Assembly (NCBI GenBank): GCA_963844865.1
Contig: CAWJPY010000013.1
Location: forward strand, 248,001-312,000
DNA from: CAWJPY01 sp963844865
GTDB lineage: Bacteria; Acidobacteriota; Thermoanaerobaculia; Thermoanaerobaculales; Sulfomarinibacteraceae
Reading direction: 5' to 3'
Length of the DNA stretch: 64,000 nt
In this document: piece by piece, positions 7,625 through 16,205 of the stretch
Position numbering within the stretch: position 1 is the first letter of the stretch
Layout: each line of letters starts with the position of its first letter
Translations under genes and position numbers: made by a program
Notes under the pieces: model-generated
Databases searched by the model: none
Seen by the model: the letters and a program-made list of their open reading frames with translations, nothing else
What the model was told of the DNA's origin: nothing

Positions 7625-8280
7625 CGGCAGGCGACGGCTTCGCCTATCAGCGCGCACAGATGGTGGCCGCGCTGCGGGCCGGGGGCATCCGCGATGAACG
7701 GGTGCTGGCTGCCATGGGGGAGGTGCCCCGCCACTACTTCGTGCCCGAGGCCTATCGGCACCAGGCGTACGCCGAGGACGTCTCCATCAACATCGGCGAG
7801 GGACAGACCATCTCCCAACCGCGGGTGGTGGCGATGATGATCGAGGCCGCGGCGGTGGGCGCCGAAGACCGGGTCCTGGAGATCGGCACCGGGTCCGGCT
7901 ACCAGACGGCGGTGCTGGCGTCCCTGTGCCGATTCGTGTTCAGCGCGGAGCGGATTCCGACGTTGGCGCGGTCGGCCAAGACGCGCCTGGACCGGCTCGG
8001 GGTCGAGAACGCGAGCGTCAAGGTGATGGACGGCAGCCTGGGTTGGCGTAGCCAGGCGCCGTTCGGCGCGATCCTCGTCACCGCGGCCGCTCCCGAGCTG
8101 CCGGAGGTCCTCCTCGAGCAGCTCACGGACGGCGGTCGGCTCGTGGTCCCCGTGGGAAGGCGCGAGTCACAGGTCCTGTGGGTGGCCGAGCGACGTGGGG
8201 GCCGCGCCCGCATCACCGAGCTCCGGGAAGCCTGCTTCGTGCCCCTCATCGGCCGTCACGGGTTTGGAGAGGACAGTTGA
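7621..8280 (+). CDS. pcm: Protein-L-isoaspartate O-methyltransferase
   Basis: A 219-residue SAM-dependent methyltransferase that starts repair of isoaspartyl residues in aged proteins. Visible hallmarks: VPRHYFVPEAYRHQAYAED, GEGQTISQPRVVAMM, the SAM-binding glycine loop VLEIGTGSGYQTAVLA, and a later ILVTAAAPELPEVLL and GGRLVVPVG. Length and motif order are normal. It overlaps surE by four bases upstream and the yqaA-like gene by four bases downstream, so the surE-pcm pair is co-translated as in many bacteria. Confidence 0.95.
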   Translation: MTAGDGFAYQRAQMVAALRAGGIRDERVLAAMGEVPRHYFVPEAYRHQAYAEDVSINIGEGQTISQPRVVAMMIEAAAVGAEDRVLEIGTGSGYQTAVLASLCRFVFSAERIPTLARSAKTRLDRLGVENASVKVMDGSLGWRSQAPFGAILVTAAAPELPEVLLEQLTDGGRLVVPVGRRESQVLWVAERRGGRARITELREACFVPLIGRHGFGEDS

Positions 8281-8921
8281 AGGAGAAGCTCTTCGAGTGG
8301 ATCGACCGCCTGGCCGCCTCGCCCCACCCGGGATGGTGGCTGTTCGCCCTCGCCTTCGCCGAGAGCTCGTTCTTCCCGGTGCCGCCCGACGTGCTGCTCA
8401 TCACCCTGGGGGTGGCGACCCCGGAGCGCGCCATCGGCTACGCGGCGATCTGTACCCTGGGCAGCGTCCTGGGAGGCGGCCTCGGCTACGGCATCGGGCT
8501 GTTCGGGGGCCGGCCGCTCCTCTATCGGCTCTTCAACGCCACCCGGATCGGGGCCGTGGAACGGTTGTACGACCGCTACAACGCATGGGCCACCGGGATC
8601 GCCGGTCTGACCCCGATCCCGTACAAGGTGTTCACCATCGCCGGCGGCTCCTTCAAGATCAACTTCCGGGTCTTCATGGCGGCGTCCCTGGCCTCCCGTG
8701 GCCTGCGCTTCTTCGCCGAAGGAGTGCTGCTGTTCCTCTTCGGTCGCCCCATCAGGGACTTCCTGTACACTCAGTTCAACTGGCTGTCCATCGCGTTCGT
8801 GGTGCTGCTCGTCGGCGGCTTCGCGGTGCTGCACCGGATGGGGATCCGGGCCCGCAGTGCGGCGCGGGCGGCCGAGGGGGGCCGAGATGAGGAGAACTCG
8901 TCGCTACCTGGTCCGGGGTGA
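8277..8921 (+). CDS. YqaA/VTT-domain membrane protein (DedA superfamily)
   Basis: A 214-residue inner-membrane protein with the SNARE-associated/VTT domain: AFAESSFFPVPPDVLLITLG, a glycine-rich GGGLGYGIGLFGG and GLTPIPYKVFTIAGGSF, the pattern of YqaA-type DedA relatives. Family members are implicated in membrane homeostasis and lipid scrambling; the substrate here is unknown. The proposed TTG start at 8277 overlaps the pcm stop and follows GGAGAGG. The last ~30 residues (RSAARAAEGGRDEENS) are charged and cytoplasmic, and overlap the start of the acylphosphatase gene by 35 bases. Confidence 0.85.
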   Translation: MKEKLFEWIDRLAASPHPGWWLFALAFAESSFFPVPPDVLLITLGVATPERAIGYAAICTLGSVLGGGLGYGIGLFGGRPLLYRLFNATRIGAVERLYDRYNAWATGIAGLTPIPYKVFTIAGGSFKINFRVFMAASLASRGLRFFAEGVLLFLFGRPIRDFLYTQFNWLSIAFVVLLVGGFAVLHRMGIRARSAARAAEGGRDEENSSLPGPG

Positions 8922-9171
8922 CGTGCAGGGGGTCGGATTCCGCGCCTTCGTGGCCCGGCAGGCGCGGGACCTGGGGCTCGACGGATGGGTCAGGAACCGG
9001 AACGACGGGACGGTGGAGGTGCTCGTGACGGGTGACGACGACGCTCTCCAACAGCTCCATGCAGCCGTCACCCGGGGCCCGCGCATGTCGCGGGTGGACG
9101 GTGTCAACGTCAGCGACGAGAGCCAGGACGAAAGGACTCCGCCCGGTTTCCAGGTGCGGCCCACCGTCTGA
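8887..9171 (+). CDS. acyP: Acylphosphatase
   Basis: A 94-residue enzyme that hydrolyses acyl phosphates. Both signatures are present: RGDVQGVGFRAFVA, containing the catalytic Arg, and GWVRNRNDGTVEVLVTG, containing the catalytic Asn. Length is normal. ATG at 8887 lies inside the preceding gene, and the TGA overlaps the next ATG (TGATG), so it is read as part of a coupled operon. It is separate from the acylphosphatase-like N-terminal domain of HypF in this window. Confidence 0.93.
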   Translation: MRRTRRYLVRGDVQGVGFRAFVARQARDLGLDGWVRNRNDGTVEVLVTGDDDALQQLHAAVTRGPRMSRVDGVNVSDESQDERTPPGFQVRPTV

Positions 9172-10286
9172 TGAGAGTGGCCCCTGAGCCGGCCCCGGAG
9201 ATCGTCCGCCCCTTGAAGCACGTGCTCACCCGGGCCACGGCAGCGACCGGGACCGAACCCGAGGTCGTCCTGGTCGAGGACCAGGACCGAGCGTGGCTGC
9301 TGGAAGCGGCGGCCCTGTCGCCGATCCAGCGTGCCCGGGCCGTCATCGCGGCGAGGAGCGAGGAGGCGCTGCTGGCGGCGGTGCGTCTCGGGATCCCAGG
9401 TGCCTTCTGGTTACCGCCGTCGACGGTCACCGCGTCCGCCGCGCTGGGCCGCGTGACGGAGTCGGTCCCGGCATGGGTGCCGGACCCGGCCCTGGCCGAG
9501 GTCATCACCGGCCACGGCGCACTCTCCGTGGTGGCGGTGTGCAACGCGTCCTTCTGGCGGTGCCAGCTCGGGGAGGCCGAGCTCGCGTCGTGCCTGGCGG
9601 AGCTGGCGACGGAGCTGAGCTGTCCGCCGGCGTTGGTGCCCGGGCCGGCCCTGGTCGTTGGCGCTGCCGTGGCGGCGGACGTCCGGCGACGTTTCGCCGC
9701 CGTCACGCGGCGCCGAGGGCTCACCACCGAGGGGGTGCGTGTGGTCCCCTTCCCGGAACCTGTAGGCCGGTGCGATGTGAGCATGGCGGCGGTCACGGCC
9801 CTGGCCGGAGCTTCGGAGGCGGACCCGGACGACACGCCGGAGGGCTTTCCCCCGCAACCGGTTCACGAGCTCCCGGGGGGTGGTCGGGTGGGGTGGTGGC
9901 GTCCGCGGAAGGGCCCCGCCACGTCTGGGCCGGAGTGGACCGCGTGGCCGTCGGGTCCCAATGACGGCGGCTTCGAATGGCGACAACGACTGCCCCATGG
10001 CGGGGAAGCCACCGTGGCCGACGTGGTGCGCGTCGATCAGGTGGCGCCGCCGGCGGTCCGGCTTCCCGGCTGGGTGAGCGTGACCGCCAGGGCGGGGAGC
10101 CCCGCCGGGCTGCTGGCGGAGCGGATGGCGGCGGCGGCAAAGCGGGCAGGGAGCGCTCTGTGGCTTCCCCAGGTACCCAGGGAGGCCCTCCACTTCGTCC
10201 TGTCGCTGCCGGGGACCATATGGATCGACGGCCCCGCCGTACCGGAGACCGCCGGGCGCGTTGACAGCCCTCCCCACTCGCCGTAG
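9171..10286 (+). CDS. Protein of unknown function, translationally coupled to acylphosphatase
   Basis: A 371-residue soluble-looking protein that I do not recognise. It has no signal peptide, no membrane segment, and only two cysteines (within AVCNASFWRCQL). The first half is Ala/Val/Leu-rich with predicted alternating helices and strands (AVIAARSEEALLAAVRLGIPGAF); the middle is Pro/Gly/Trp-rich (GGGRVGWWRPRKGP); the end is SLPGTIWIDGPAVPETAG. Codon use is as GC-rich as its neighbours. Its ATG overlaps the acylphosphatase TGA by one base, so it is almost certainly expressed with that operon. The tRNA-Arg gene begins 12 bases after its stop. Confidence 0.7.
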   Translation: MRVAPEPAPEIVRPLKHVLTRATAATGTEPEVVLVEDQDRAWLLEAAALSPIQRARAVIAARSEEALLAAVRLGIPGAFWLPPSTVTASAALGRVTESVPAWVPDPALAEVITGHGALSVVAVCNASFWRCQLGEAELASCLAELATELSCPPALVPGPALVVGAAVAADVRRRFAAVTRRRGLTTEGVRVVPFPEPVGRCDVSMAAVTALAGASEADPDDTPEGFPPQPVHELPGGGRVGWWRPRKGPATSGPEWTAWPSGPNDGGFEWRQRLPHGGEATVADVVRVDQVAPPAVRLPGWVSVTARAGSPAGLLAERMAAAAKRAGSALWLPQVPREALHFVLSLPGTIWIDGPAVPETAGRVDSPPHSP

Positions 10287-10298
10287 CATCGCCGGGCC

Positions 10299-10375
10299 GG
10301 GGCTATAGCTCAGGTGGATAGAGCAGTGGTTTCCTAAACCATTGGTCGCAGGTTCGAGTCCTGCTAGCCCCGCCA
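10299..10375 (+). tRNA. tRNA-Arg (anticodon CCU)
   Basis: A full cloverleaf can be drawn: acceptor GGGGCTA/TAGCCCC, D-arm GCTC...GAGC, anticodon stem GTGGT/ACCAT around the loop TTCCTAA (anticodon CCT), T-arm GCAGG-TTCGAGT-CCTGC, discriminator G and an encoded CCA. It reads AGG arginine codons. Length is 77 bases including CCA. The gene is intact and no integrase or duplicated 3' end lies next to it. Confidence 0.97.
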
Positions 10376-10548
10376 CATCGCTCACATCAACACAGCTGAG
10401 TATGCACGGGCCGCGGGGGAGGATGCTCGTGTCGGCGCGACCGGCGCCTGTTCCTCGGTATCGCCTTGCGCCGGAGGCGCGCCCTCCGCTAGGCTGGAAG
10501 CACACAACCGAAGGCTTCGGGCAGTGGCAACAGGAGGAGGAAGGCAGG

Positions 10549-10947
10549 ATGGCCAAGGGTGCTGTCAGCGTGTTTGTGTTCTCGATCTATCTCTTCGTTC
10601 TCGGTGTGACCCTGGTCGTCATTCCCAACCTGCTGCTGCGGCTGTTCGGGCTGGCAGAGACCGGCGAGGTGTGGATCCGCGTCGTCGGGGTGTTGGTCCT
10701 CGTGCTCGGGTACTACTACCAGGGTGCAGCACGGCGCGAGCTGACCGAGTTCCTGCTGTGGACGGTGCATGCCCGCGTCGCCGTGCTCGTCTCCTTCGTT
10801 GGATTCGTGGTCCTCGGGATGGTGAGCCCGGTGCTCATCCTGTTCGGCAGCGTCGACGCTATCGGGGCGCTGTGGACCGCACTCGGGCTCCGCGCCGATC
10901 GCAGGGCGCAGGACCCGGCACGTGCGACTGTCGGGGGTGGTGGCTGA
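10549..10947 (+). CDS. Small four-helix membrane protein, unknown function
   Basis: A 132-residue protein with about four hydrophobic stretches: SVFVFSIYLFVLGVTLVVIP, VVGVLVLVLGYYY, VAVLVSFVGFVVLGMV and a shorter SPVLILFGSVDAIGALW. Helix hairpins are separated by short charged loops (YYQGAARRELTEF). A strong AGGAGGAGGAAGG site precedes the ATG at 10549. No catalytic motif is seen. A protein of similar size and topology is found at 25030-25464 (FHFALATAYLLEYFRYRG), perhaps a distant relative; I would not assign a function to either. Confidence 0.75.
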   Translation: MAKGAVSVFVFSIYLFVLGVTLVVIPNLLLRLFGLAETGEVWIRVVGVLVLVLGYYYQGAARRELTEFLLWTVHARVAVLVSFVGFVVLGMVSPVLILFGSVDAIGALWTALGLRADRRAQDPARATVGGGG

Positions 10948-11067
10948 CGGCTCGAGAGACGACAATCAGTAGGGGGCGGCAGTAAGGGAACCTCGTTCTC
11001 CTGGCCATGCGGACCACGATTCTCGGCACACCCGTCGGGTGAAGGGGGGAGAGTACTCCCCAAGACG

Positions 11068-11577
11068 TCAGCTGCCGGACCCGGACGGCGGAATTGCCCC
11101 GAGCTGCTGGAGGAAGCTGAAGCGGTCGTAGTAGTCGGTCGCACGGACGATCCGGCCGTCTTGGATCTCGAGGACTGTGACACCCGGCAGCCTGAACTCG
11201 CGACCGGTGGCCGGCAGGCCCGGCCACGTGCCAGTGTGGGTGCCCGTCATCACCCACTGGAGGGCGGCGCCCGCCGCACCCACGACGCGGTTGCCGGGCG
11301 TGACCGTGCTCTCCGGCGCGCCGACGAAGGTGTTCGCCAGATACTGCGCGGCGCCCTCCGGTCCTTCGTACACACCGGATGGCGTCACATACTCCGCGTC
11401 CGGCGCGAACAAGGTGGACAGCAGCTCGGCGTCGCGTTCGTGCCAGGCTTGCATGAACGAGTCGGCGGCGGAAGCGGTCGGCGACTGTGAGGACCTCTGA
11501 TCAGCGGCCTCCAGATGCCGCGCGGCAAGCGGAGCGGCAATGACCAGGAACACCAGGATCAGATCGATGCGACGCAT
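11068..11577 (-). CDS. Secreted SnoaL/NTF2-like domain protein
   Basis: A 169-residue protein. Residues 1-24 form a signal peptide (RRIDLILVFLVIAAPLAARHLEAA). The mature part has the cone-like NTF2 fold pattern: SFMQAWHERDAELLSTLFAPDAEYVTPSGVYEGPEG, then ALQWVMTGTHTGTWPGLPATGREF and VTVLEIQDGRIVRATDYYDRFSFLQQLGAI. This matches SnoaL-like polyketide cyclase/ester cyclase relatives, most of unknown substrate. The protein is probably periplasmic. GGAGGA precedes the ATG at 11577. It stands alone, convergent with the gene at 10549. Confidence 0.8.
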   Translation of the reverse strand: MRRIDLILVFLVIAAPLAARHLEAADQRSSQSPTASAADSFMQAWHERDAELLSTLFAPDAEYVTPSGVYEGPEGAAQYLANTFVGAPESTVTPGNRVVGAAGAALQWVMTGTHTGTWPGLPATGREFRLPGVTVLEIQDGRIVRATDYYDRFSFLQQLGAIPPSGSGS

Positions 11578-11771
11578 GGCTCCTCCTTTGCAGGCTTCGA
11601 CCCTATCACGGGCACGGCGACCGGCCGAATCGCGAGTGGACCTTCGGTCGCAGCTTCGACTGCTGGGAGCCCCGCTAGCGTTGCTGCGTCTGCCGTCAGC
11701 ACCCTAATCGCCGTCGCCGATCGCCGCGACTCTTCCCACCCCTGATCGTTGTGCCAATCGGCGGCCTGGGT

Positions 11772-12230
11772 TCAGCGGAGGCGGACGTCGGTCTCGACGT
11801 GAAGGGGCTCGCCGAAGAGCACTTCCGAGAAGGCATGGTGGGACGGGTTGAGCAGGTAGTTGGACTCGTGGGGGACGACCGCGCTCGGGACCTCGAGCAC
11901 GCAGGAACGGCCCTCGTCCAACCACCGGTTGCCGAGCCGCTTCAGCTCGTGGGGCGCCGGATGCGAGCGCCACGTGCGTGGCAGGTGAGCTCGATCGAAG
12001 GGCTCCACCACATCCTCGTCGAAGACCACGGGAATGGCGAGGTAGTGGGGGAGGAGACCGGCGTCGGCGTTGACGAGGAGCTCGAGGAGGGCCAGGGACG
12101 TGGTCGCCGCCGTGTAGACCATGCTCCGGCCGGCACTGTTCCACCGTCCCCCGAATCGACGGGCGCCCTCGCCGTTGAAGGCGGTGGCGGCGAACCTGTG
12201 CTTGACGACCCGCCAGGAGGTGATGGTCAA
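11772..12230 (-). CDS. RES-domain toxin of a type II toxin-antitoxin pair
   Basis: A 152-residue RES protein. The conserved Arg-Glu-Ser elements can be read: WRVVKHRFAATAFNGEGARRFGGRWNSAGRSMVYTA (Arg near the N-terminus, GGRWN motif), ALLELLVN (Glu) and the C-terminal HAFSEVLFGEPLHVETDVRL (Ser). Known RES toxins degrade NAD+, stopping growth. It is the second gene of the operon and overlaps the antitoxin stop by four bases (ATGA). Length is normal, with no disrupted motif, so it is probably active. Confidence 0.9.
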   Translation of the reverse strand: MTITSWRVVKHRFAATAFNGEGARRFGGRWNSAGRSMVYTAATTSLALLELLVNADAGLLPHYLAIPVVFDEDVVEPFDRAHLPRTWRSHPAPHELKRLGNRWLDEGRSCVLEVPSAVVPHESNYLLNPSHHAFSEVLFGEPLHVETDVRLR

Positions 12231-12724
12231 CTGAAGACCCCGTGCTCGAGGCGTCCGATGAGGGCGTCCACCTCCCGCGCGCCGACCTCGCTGGTGATCA
12301 TGGCGAGGGGCGAGCTGCCGCCCAGGGCGGGGTTGTCCCGTTTCAGCCAGCGGCGCGCCGCGGCGGCGTCACCCTCGAAGAGGTCGATGGCGCGCCCGAA
12401 GATACGGGCGGCGCGCACGAGGCGATCGGACTCGTCGGGCCGCAGCCGTCCCTCGTGCTTTCTCCTGGCCAGGGTGCGGGCGCTGATCTGGATGAGACCT
12501 GCGAGCTGCGCCGCGGTGAGGTCGAGGCTTCCACACAGCTTCTGGAAGGCAGCAAAGGGGACGCCGTCACCCAGGAGCTTGACGAGGCCGGGGGTGTCGA
12601 AGGCGCGCAGACCCAGCAACGCCACGTACGAGTGCTTGCCCGGGCGCTCGCCACGAGCCATGCTCGTGTAGTCGAGGATCTCCTTGGACATGGACTGTCG
12701 TGAGGCTTCGGCCACGGACGCCAT
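12227..12724 (-). CDS. Xre/ParS (MbcA)-type antitoxin of the RES toxin
   Basis: A 165-residue protein. The middle has a helix-turn-helix (LTAAQLAGLIQISARTLARRKHEG), and the C-terminus is the Xre-MbcA-ParS toxin-binding domain (LVRAARIFGRAIDLFEGD, AARRWLKRDNPALGGSSPL, GAREVDALIGRLEHGVFS). It should neutralise the RES toxin and repress its own operon. The ATG at 12724 has AGGAGGTG just upstream; a longer frame to 12778 would run through the promoter and is rejected. The operon has a near-consensus promoter with two operator-like repeats. Confidence 0.9.
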   Translation of the reverse strand: MASVAEASRQSMSKEILDYTSMARGERPGKHSYVALLGLRAFDTPGLVKLLGDGVPFAAFQKLCGSLDLTAAQLAGLIQISARTLARRKHEGRLRPDESDRLVRAARIFGRAIDLFEGDAAAARRWLKRDNPALGGSSPLAMITSEVGAREVDALIGRLEHGVFS

Positions 12725-12735
12725 GGGGCACCTCC

Positions 12736-12778
12736 TGCCATCTGGCACTATAATAGATGCCATCTGACAGTTCGTCAA
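12736..12778 (-). promoter_or_regulatory. Promoter and tandem operators of the Xre-RES operon
   Basis: On the minus strand TTGACG (12778-12773), a 17-bp spacer and TATTAT (12755-12750) form a near-consensus sigma70 promoter. The 9-mer TGCCATCTG occurs at 12736-12744 and 12758-12766, exactly 22 bp (two helical turns) apart, one copy inside the spacer and one at the expected start of transcription. This is the layout expected for autorepression by the antitoxin. Confidence 0.75.
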
Positions 12779-12868
12779 CCTCGCCGATGTGACGTGCGTG
12801 CGGTCGTTGATCGCGGAACGAGGCGTCGGCGCATGGGATGAGGGCTCGCTCTTGGGCCCTGACGGCTG

Positions 12869-15800
12869 TCAGAGAGCGGGACGGCGCGGGTGGGTCGCCA
12901 GGTCCTGCGCCTCCCGGGCGAGAAGGGGGTTGAGCTCGGTGGCGCGCTGGAGGCGTGTCGCGGCCTCGGCCTCGAGGGCATGGCGCGCACCCGGATCGGA
13001 GCTCCCCCGGGCCTGGATCATGAGCAGGGCCGCATCGGTGACCATGGCGCTGGCCAGCCCGGGGTTGAGGCGCAGCGCCTGGGCGGCGAGGCGCCGGCCG
13101 GCAGCCACCTCGGACGAGGGGTCGTCCCCGGAGGTGACGAGCCGGAGGGCCCGCCATCGATGGACCTCGGCGGCCGTCTGGTAGGCGACGGCATTGGCGG
13201 CGTTGGCGGTGAGGGCGCGCCGAGCCGCGGTCGCGGCCCGGTCGAAGAAGGGATCCGGGTCGCGCTCCGAGCGCATGGCCCAGCGGGCGGCGAGGATCTC
13301 GGTGGCTGCCCGCTCGGGATAGGCCCAGTAGACCTTGGGGTTGATGTCCACCGCGCGGTCCAGGTTGGTGCGCGCCTCCTCCAGCCAGGGCGTCGGGTCG
13401 GCGCCCTGCTCCAGGGCGTACAGCGCGCGGGTGCGGTAGGCCAACCCGCGGTTGGCGAAGGCGTTCGCATAGTTGGAGTTGAGCGAGGTGGCGGAGGCGA
13501 AGGCCGCGAGGGCCTCGTCCAGGGACGGGCCGGGGTCGTGGCCGGTCCTGAGCTCGTAGGAAGCCCTGCGCCAGAGGGCGATCCCCAGGTTGTTGTAGGC
13601 GTTGGCGTATTGGGGGTTGAGGCGAATGGCCTGGCGGAAGCTGGCGCCCGCCCTGTCCAGAGACGGCCGCGGGTCCGCGCCCACGCTGAGCTCGTAGCGG
13701 GCGATCCGCTCCCAGGCATAGCCGAGGTCGTCGTGAGCGGGAACCATGCGCGGCTCCAGCTCCAGGGCGCGCTTGAGACTGGCCACCGCGCGCTCCAGCG
13801 TGGGGCGGGGGTCGTGGCCCTTGCCCAGCTCCGACAAGCCGGCCACGGTGAGCGCGCCTCCGAGGGCGTAGTGCGCGGTGGCGCTGGAGGGTTGGATCTC
13901 GATGGCACGGGTGGCCTCGGCCACCGCGCGCTCCAGGTGGGCGCTCGGATCGGCGCCGCGGTCGTGAACGATGTCCGCCCACCGCCAGTACAGAAAGGCC
14001 AGCCGCTCGTGGGTCGGGGCGCGGTCGGGATCGACCTGGAGCGACCTCCCACAGGCTGCGACGGCTCCGGCGAAGGCCTCGTCGGCAGCGGCGCCGCGCC
14101 GCACCTTGGCTTCCATGACCTGGGTCCAACGCTCGCAGTCGCCATCGTAGATGGAGGCGTCGGAACGGGCGATGATGGCCGCCCGTCGGTAGTCCTCGCC
14201 GGCGAGCTCCAGCTCGTTCAGGGCGGCGTCGTAGTCGCCGCGAAAGCCGTGCTCCGCGCCCAGCTCGACGTGGACGTCGCCCTCGAGCTTTTTGGCCTCG
14301 TACAGCCATCCGACGCGCTCCGACGCCTCTCTGGCCTTGGCCAGCGCCTCGCTCCAACGGCCCTCGTACATGGCGATGAGGCCTTCGGCGTAGGCGGTGG
14401 TCTCCAGGGGTGGCGACGGGCTGCGCCGCAGGTAGGCCAGGGCCGGCTCCTTGAGCTCGGCCTCGATCTGGCGGCGGAAGGCGGTGCGCAGGGACTCATC
14501 CTCCAGCTGGCGGGCGTGATCGAGCTCCCGCTCGTAAAGACGGCCCAGCACCATGCCCAGGGAGTGGTAGACCCCGGGGCTGTCGTAGCCCGCCTCGAGG
14601 GCCGCCTCGAGGTGACGGCGCGCCGTCTCCAGGTCCTGCAGGGCGAGGTAGGAGCGACCCAGGGCGTAGTGTCCGGGGCCGAGGCTGAGCCGGCCCAGGC
14701 GGTCCATCTCGGCGGCGATGCCCGCGATGCGCGCCCGCACCGCAGCATCCTCGTCGCGGCGGTCGTGCAGGGGCATCATGGAGCTGATGCGGACCAGGCG
14801 CTCGATCTCGGACACCTGCTCGACGAGGGACTGGGCGATGGCTGCGCGACGACGTGTCCGCAGGCTGGAGGTGAGGCTGAACGCGCTGATCACCGCCACC
14901 AGGATGAGCATGCCCGCCACCGTCAAGGTCAGACCGCGGTGCTTCTTGATCTTCTTGGAGATCTTGTAGATGAGGCTGGCGGGTCGGGCGGTGATGGGCT
15001 CGCCGGCGAGGAAGCGGCGGAGGTCCTCCGAGACCTCGCGGGCGGTGGCGTAACGGCGTTGGGGCTCCTTCTCGAGACACTTCAGGACGATGTTTTCGAG
15101 GTCCACGGGAATCTGCGCGTCGAGGCGGTGGGGAGGGACCGGGTCGCGCGCGGTGATGCCCGCGAGGACCTCGGGGTAGCCGCCCTCGTACGGCGGCCGA
15201 TCGGTGAGGAACCAGTACAGGGTCGCGCCGAGGCTGTAGACGTCGGTGCGCCGGTCCAGGGCCCGGTTCTCGCCCCGCACCTGCTCGGGGGCCGCGAAGG
15301 CGGGGGTCCCGAGCACCATTCCGGAGATTGTCATCTCGCGGCTCTCGGCGTCCCGGGCGATGCCGAAGTCCACCACGTAGGGACGCCAGCTTCCCTCCTC
15401 GTCGCGCTCCACCAGGATGTTGGCCGGTTTGACGTCGCGATGGATGAGGCCGGCCTGGTGGGCCGCGTGGAGTGCGTCCGCCACGTCCACCATGATGGCC
15501 GCCTTCTCGCGGGGGCCCACCAGGTCGCTGATCTGCTTCAGGGAGCCGCCCGAGATGTACTGCATGGCGATGTACGGGTGGCCCTCCACCTCCCCCGCCT
15601 CGTACACCTGGCAGACGTTGTCGTGGTCGATGCGAGCCTGGACGCGGGCCTCGCGGATGAAGCGGGCGGCGATGTCGGGCTCATCGCGGCGCAGGAACTT
15701 GAGGGCGACGTGTCTCCCGAGCCGGGGGTCGCGAGCCTTGTAGACATCACCCATGCCCCCGCGACCGATGAGCTCGATGAACTCGTAGCGGTCCCAACCC

Positions 15801-16138
15801 TGGACCGGGAGCACGTCGAAGACGTCGGTCCGCGGTCGCTGTTCCCGTTGCTGCGGCGTGCCACAGCCGACGACCGTCTCATCCCCGGGTGGGTCGGACG
15901 CTCCCAGGTCCCGGGCCAGATCGACCAGCGTCTCCTGGTCCAGCACACCTGCCTGGGCGAGCAATGTGGTGGGCGACGGGTCCCGGCGCTCGTCGTAGCG
16001 GCGCATGACCTCGGAGACCGCGGTTTCGGCGTCGGATTCGGAGATGAGACCTCGCTCGACGGCGAGACGGAGGATCTCGGCGGCGTCGCTGTCGAACGCC
16101 GCCCGTGCACGCAGCACCTCGTCCGGGCTCGGGCTCAT
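12869..16138 (-). CDS. Membrane-anchored Ser/Thr protein kinase with long TPR region
   Basis: A 1089-residue protein. Residues 1-110 are a charged N-terminal region with a short helical domain. Residues ~118-385 are a complete Hanks-type kinase: GRGGMG (125-130), catalytic Lys147 in VALK, HRDVKPAN (233-240), DFG (257-259) and GTPAFAAPE (277-284). A membrane helix follows at ~402-424 (LTVAGMLILVAVISAF). The remaining ~650 residues are TPR-like repeats (for example NPQYANAYNNLGIALWR and NSNYANAFANRGLAYR) and should lie outside the membrane as a protein-interaction surface. The architecture is common in Acidobacteriota and myxobacteria. It probably signals in response to an envelope ligand; no target is encoded next to it. 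Confidence 0.93.
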   Translation of the reverse strand: MSPSPDEVLRARAAFDSDAAEILRLAVERGLISESDAETAVSEVMRRYDERRDPSPTTLLAQAGVLDQETLVDLARDLGASDPPGDETVVGCGTPQQREQRPRTDVFDVLPVQGWDRYEFIELIGRGGMGDVYKARDPRLGRHVALKFLRRDEPDIAARFIREARVQARIDHDNVCQVYEAGEVEGHPYIAMQYISGGSLKQISDLVGPREKAAIMVDVADALHAAHQAGLIHRDVKPANILVERDEEGSWRPYVVDFGIARDAESREMTISGMVLGTPAFAAPEQVRGENRALDRRTDVYSLGATLYWFLTDRPPYEGGYPEVLAGITARDPVPPHRLDAQIPVDLENIVLKCLEKEPQRRYATAREVSEDLRRFLAGEPITARPASLIYKISKKIKKHRGLTLTVAGMLILVAVISAFSLTSSLRTRRRAAIAQSLVEQVSEIERLVRISSMMPLHDRRDEDAAVRARIAGIAAEMDRLGRLSLGPGHYALGRSYLALQDLETARRHLEAALEAGYDSPGVYHSLGMVLGRLYERELDHARQLEDESLRTAFRRQIEAELKEPALAYLRRSPSPPLETTAYAEGLIAMYEGRWSEALAKAREASERVGWLYEAKKLEGDVHVELGAEHGFRGDYDAALNELELAGEDYRRAAIIARSDASIYDGDCERWTQVMEAKVRRGAAADEAFAGAVAACGRSLQVDPDRAPTHERLAFLYWRWADIVHDRGADPSAHLERAVAEATRAIEIQPSSATAHYALGGALTVAGLSELGKGHDPRPTLERAVASLKRALELEPRMVPAHDDLGYAWERIARYELSVGADPRPSLDRAGASFRQAIRLNPQYANAYNNLGIALWRRASYELRTGHDPGPSLDEALAAFASATSLNSNYANAFANRGLAYRTRALYALEQGADPTPWLEEARTNLDRAVDINPKVYWAYPERAATEILAARWAMRSERDPDPFFDRAATAARRALTANAANAVAYQTAAEVHRWRALRLVTSGDDPSSEVAAGRRLAAQALRLNPGLASAMVTDAALLMIQARGSSDPGARHALEAEAATRLQRATELNPLLAREAQDLATHPRRPAL

Positions 16139-16205
16139 GGGACCTCTCGCCCGGATGATAGCGCGGCCGCGCCGGGCTCACCACCCGGCGCGCCTCTTCA
16201 GGGCA

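Noticed and set aside
10299..10375. tRNA-Arg as an integration site of a mobile island
   Set aside because: No integrase, no repeated tRNA 3' end and normal housekeeping genes on both sides.
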